DNA of 64,000 bases from Hyphomicrobium_A sp964493785 (lineage in GTDB: Bacteria > Pseudomonadota > Alphaproteobacteria > Rhizobiales > Hyphomicrobiaceae), in assembly GCA_964493785.1 (NCBI GenBank), contig CAZBPM010000008.1, forward strand, positions 1-64,000. Direction: 5' to 3'. The notes under the pieces were generated by a model, which made no database searches, was not told where the DNA came from, and saw only the letters and a program-made list of their open reading frames with translations. The position numbers were made by a program, and so were the translations under genes. Every line of letters begins with the position of its first letter. The first letter of the stretch is position 1. This document shows positions 62,970 to 64,000 of the stretch, piece by piece.

Positions 62970-63748
62970 GCTGGATCGAGTTCCACTCGCCTGTCGGGGC
63001 TCCGGGGAAATACGACCTGCTCTATGTCAGCGTGGTCGATGACGACACCGTCCGGCCGGAGCTGGACATGCCGGCGGCAATCGCTGAGACGGAAACGCTC
63101 GCGGCAAAGGGCTCGCCGATCGCGCAGTTCCTCCTGGGGCACATGCTTCTTTCAGGCCAGGGGATGGCGCGCGATGCCGAGGCGGCCTATCGATGGTTTG
63201 CGGCATCCGCTCAAGCAGGGCGGGCCGATGCGATCAATATGGTCGGGCGATGCCACGAATGCGGATGGGGCGTCGCCGTCGACAGGGCGGAAGCCGCACG
63301 CTGGTACGCACTGGGCGTCGCAAAGGGTGACGGATGGTCGATGTACAATCTCGGCACCCTGACGATGGCCGGCGAAGGCGCCGAACGCGACGAGCGGAGT
63401 GCCCTGGCGCTTTTCGTCCGCGCGGCACGCCGCGGAAACGTCAAGGCGATGACAATGCTTGGGCAGTGCCGCGAGGACGGCGTGGCGACGCGGTGCAAGC
63501 TGGGGTCTGCCGGTCGGTGGTATCGCCGCGCCGCAGAGCGCGGCTGCTTCCGGGCACAGTATAATCTCGCGCGCTTCCTTGCTCGGGCCGGCCAGTACGA
63601 CGACGCCGCTCAATGGCTGAGATCCAGCTTCGCTGCTGCCCCGCCGGAATTCTGTCGCGACGGCGGCCGTGAGGTCGTCTCCCATCCTCATCCGGCACTG
63701 CAGAGCGCCGGGCGCGAAGCGCTCGCCCGCGCTGGCGAAATATCTTAG
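62966..63748 (+). CDS. Sel1-repeat protein
   Basis: A 260-residue protein with at least four Sel1 (TPR-like) repeats at about 45-195, such as AQFLLGHMLLSGQGMARDAE and SMYNLGTLTMAGEGAERDER. An N-terminal ~40-residue stretch precedes them. Sel1 proteins mediate protein contacts. A Sel1 gene directly after piuC is also found in Pseudomonas, which supports a shared function in iron-chelate use. No signal peptide is seen. Confidence 0.9.
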   Translation: MSWIEFHSPVGAPGKYDLLYVSVVDDDTVRPELDMPAAIAETETLAAKGSPIAQFLLGHMLLSGQGMARDAEAAYRWFAASAQAGRADAINMVGRCHECGWGVAVDRAEAARWYALGVAKGDGWSMYNLGTLTMAGEGAERDERSALALFVRAARRGNVKAMTMLGQCREDGVATRCKLGSAGRWYRRAAERGCFRAQYNLARFLARAGQYDDAAQWLRSSFAAAPPEFCRDGGREVVSHPHPALQSAGREALARAGEIS

Positions 63749-63878
63749 AGCCCGCGAGTCTTCGCCGGCCTTCGATGACGCCGCTTGCGCGCGAGCGGTC
63801 AACGGGCGCCCATAGGCGGTCAAGTCGGGCGGCGGATAGGGCGATACTCTGACGGGATTGCCTATTGGAGGGATCACT

Positions 63879-64000
63879 GTGAGCGGGACCCAAGCGCAGG
63901 GGGAGACGACTCAGAAGGCGCTCGACGCGCTGGCGAGGCGCGCCGCGCGGCGTTATCCGCTCCCCGACGGCGTAGAGCCCACCCTGATCAACATCTCGGA
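63879..64000 (+). CDS. Unidentified protein, N-terminus only
   Basis: An open frame starts at a GTG behind GGAGG and runs off the right edge (40 full codons). The N-terminus is Ala/Arg-rich, then PLPDGVEPTLINIS. The family cannot be told from this fragment. It follows the iron-uptake genes on the same strand by 130 bp and might be part of that group. Confidence 0.55.
   Translation, partial: MSGTQAQGETTQKALDALARRAARRYPLPDGVEPTLINIS

Overview
This 64 kb window is high-GC bacterial chromosome. It reads as an alphaproteobacterium of the Hyphomicrobiales (Rhizobiales). The left edge carries the order tgt, a small conserved ORF, queA, cyclophilin genes, coaD, gyrA and ssb, which is a familiar housekeeping block of that order. 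An alphaproteobacterial-type LexA box (GTTC-N7-GTTC) lies upstream of ssb, and iron-responsive operator-like sites (TGA-N9-TCA) lie upstream of two TonB receptors. Genus is not resolvable from the sequence alone. I saw no tRNA, rRNA, CRISPR array, transposase, integrase or phage gene.

Layout. 1-12.8 kb: housekeeping block on the minus strand (tgt, queA, ppiB, coaD, gyrA, ssb), interleaved with an OmpW porin, an Fnr/Crp-like regulator with a perfect FNR-type box, a PRC-barrel protein and a duplicated-domain secreted protein. 12.8-31.4 kb: about 18.6 kb of mixed genes between ssb and uvrA. These include a pentapeptide-repeat membrane protein, an autotransporter-barrel protein, a DctA-type transporter, an FAD hydroxylase, a VHL-like secreted protein, a type III polyketide synthase, a TonB receptor and a YafY/GST pair with a clear operator. 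31.4-36.1 kb: uvrA followed by two small cargo modules, each ending in another copy of the uvrA 3' end. 36.2-57.1 kb: many small exported proteins of unknown function, an OmpA protein, a Tat-exported amide hydrolase, a cytochrome P460, an AAC(3)-I-like acetyltransferase, L,D-transpeptidases, and a cytochrome c behind a second identical FNR-type box. 57.2-64 kb: prfC, a glutamine amidotransferase, and an iron-uptake operon (siderophore receptor, PKHD hydroxylase, Sel1 protein) arranged like the piuA/piuC locus.

Working together. Three regulatory themes are visible. Iron: two receptors share an 18-bp dyad and a common leader. Oxygen or redox: two identical 14-bp FNR-type boxes, one next to an Fnr-family regulator and ompW, the other ahead of a cytochrome c gene. 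SOS: a LexA-type box upstream of ssb that appears to have been separated from uvrA. The most unusual structure is the triplicated uvrA 3' end, which suggests repeated capture of cargo at that spot. Starts were chosen mostly from ribosome-binding sites and signal peptides and remain predictions. Family names come from recalled motifs, not database searches.
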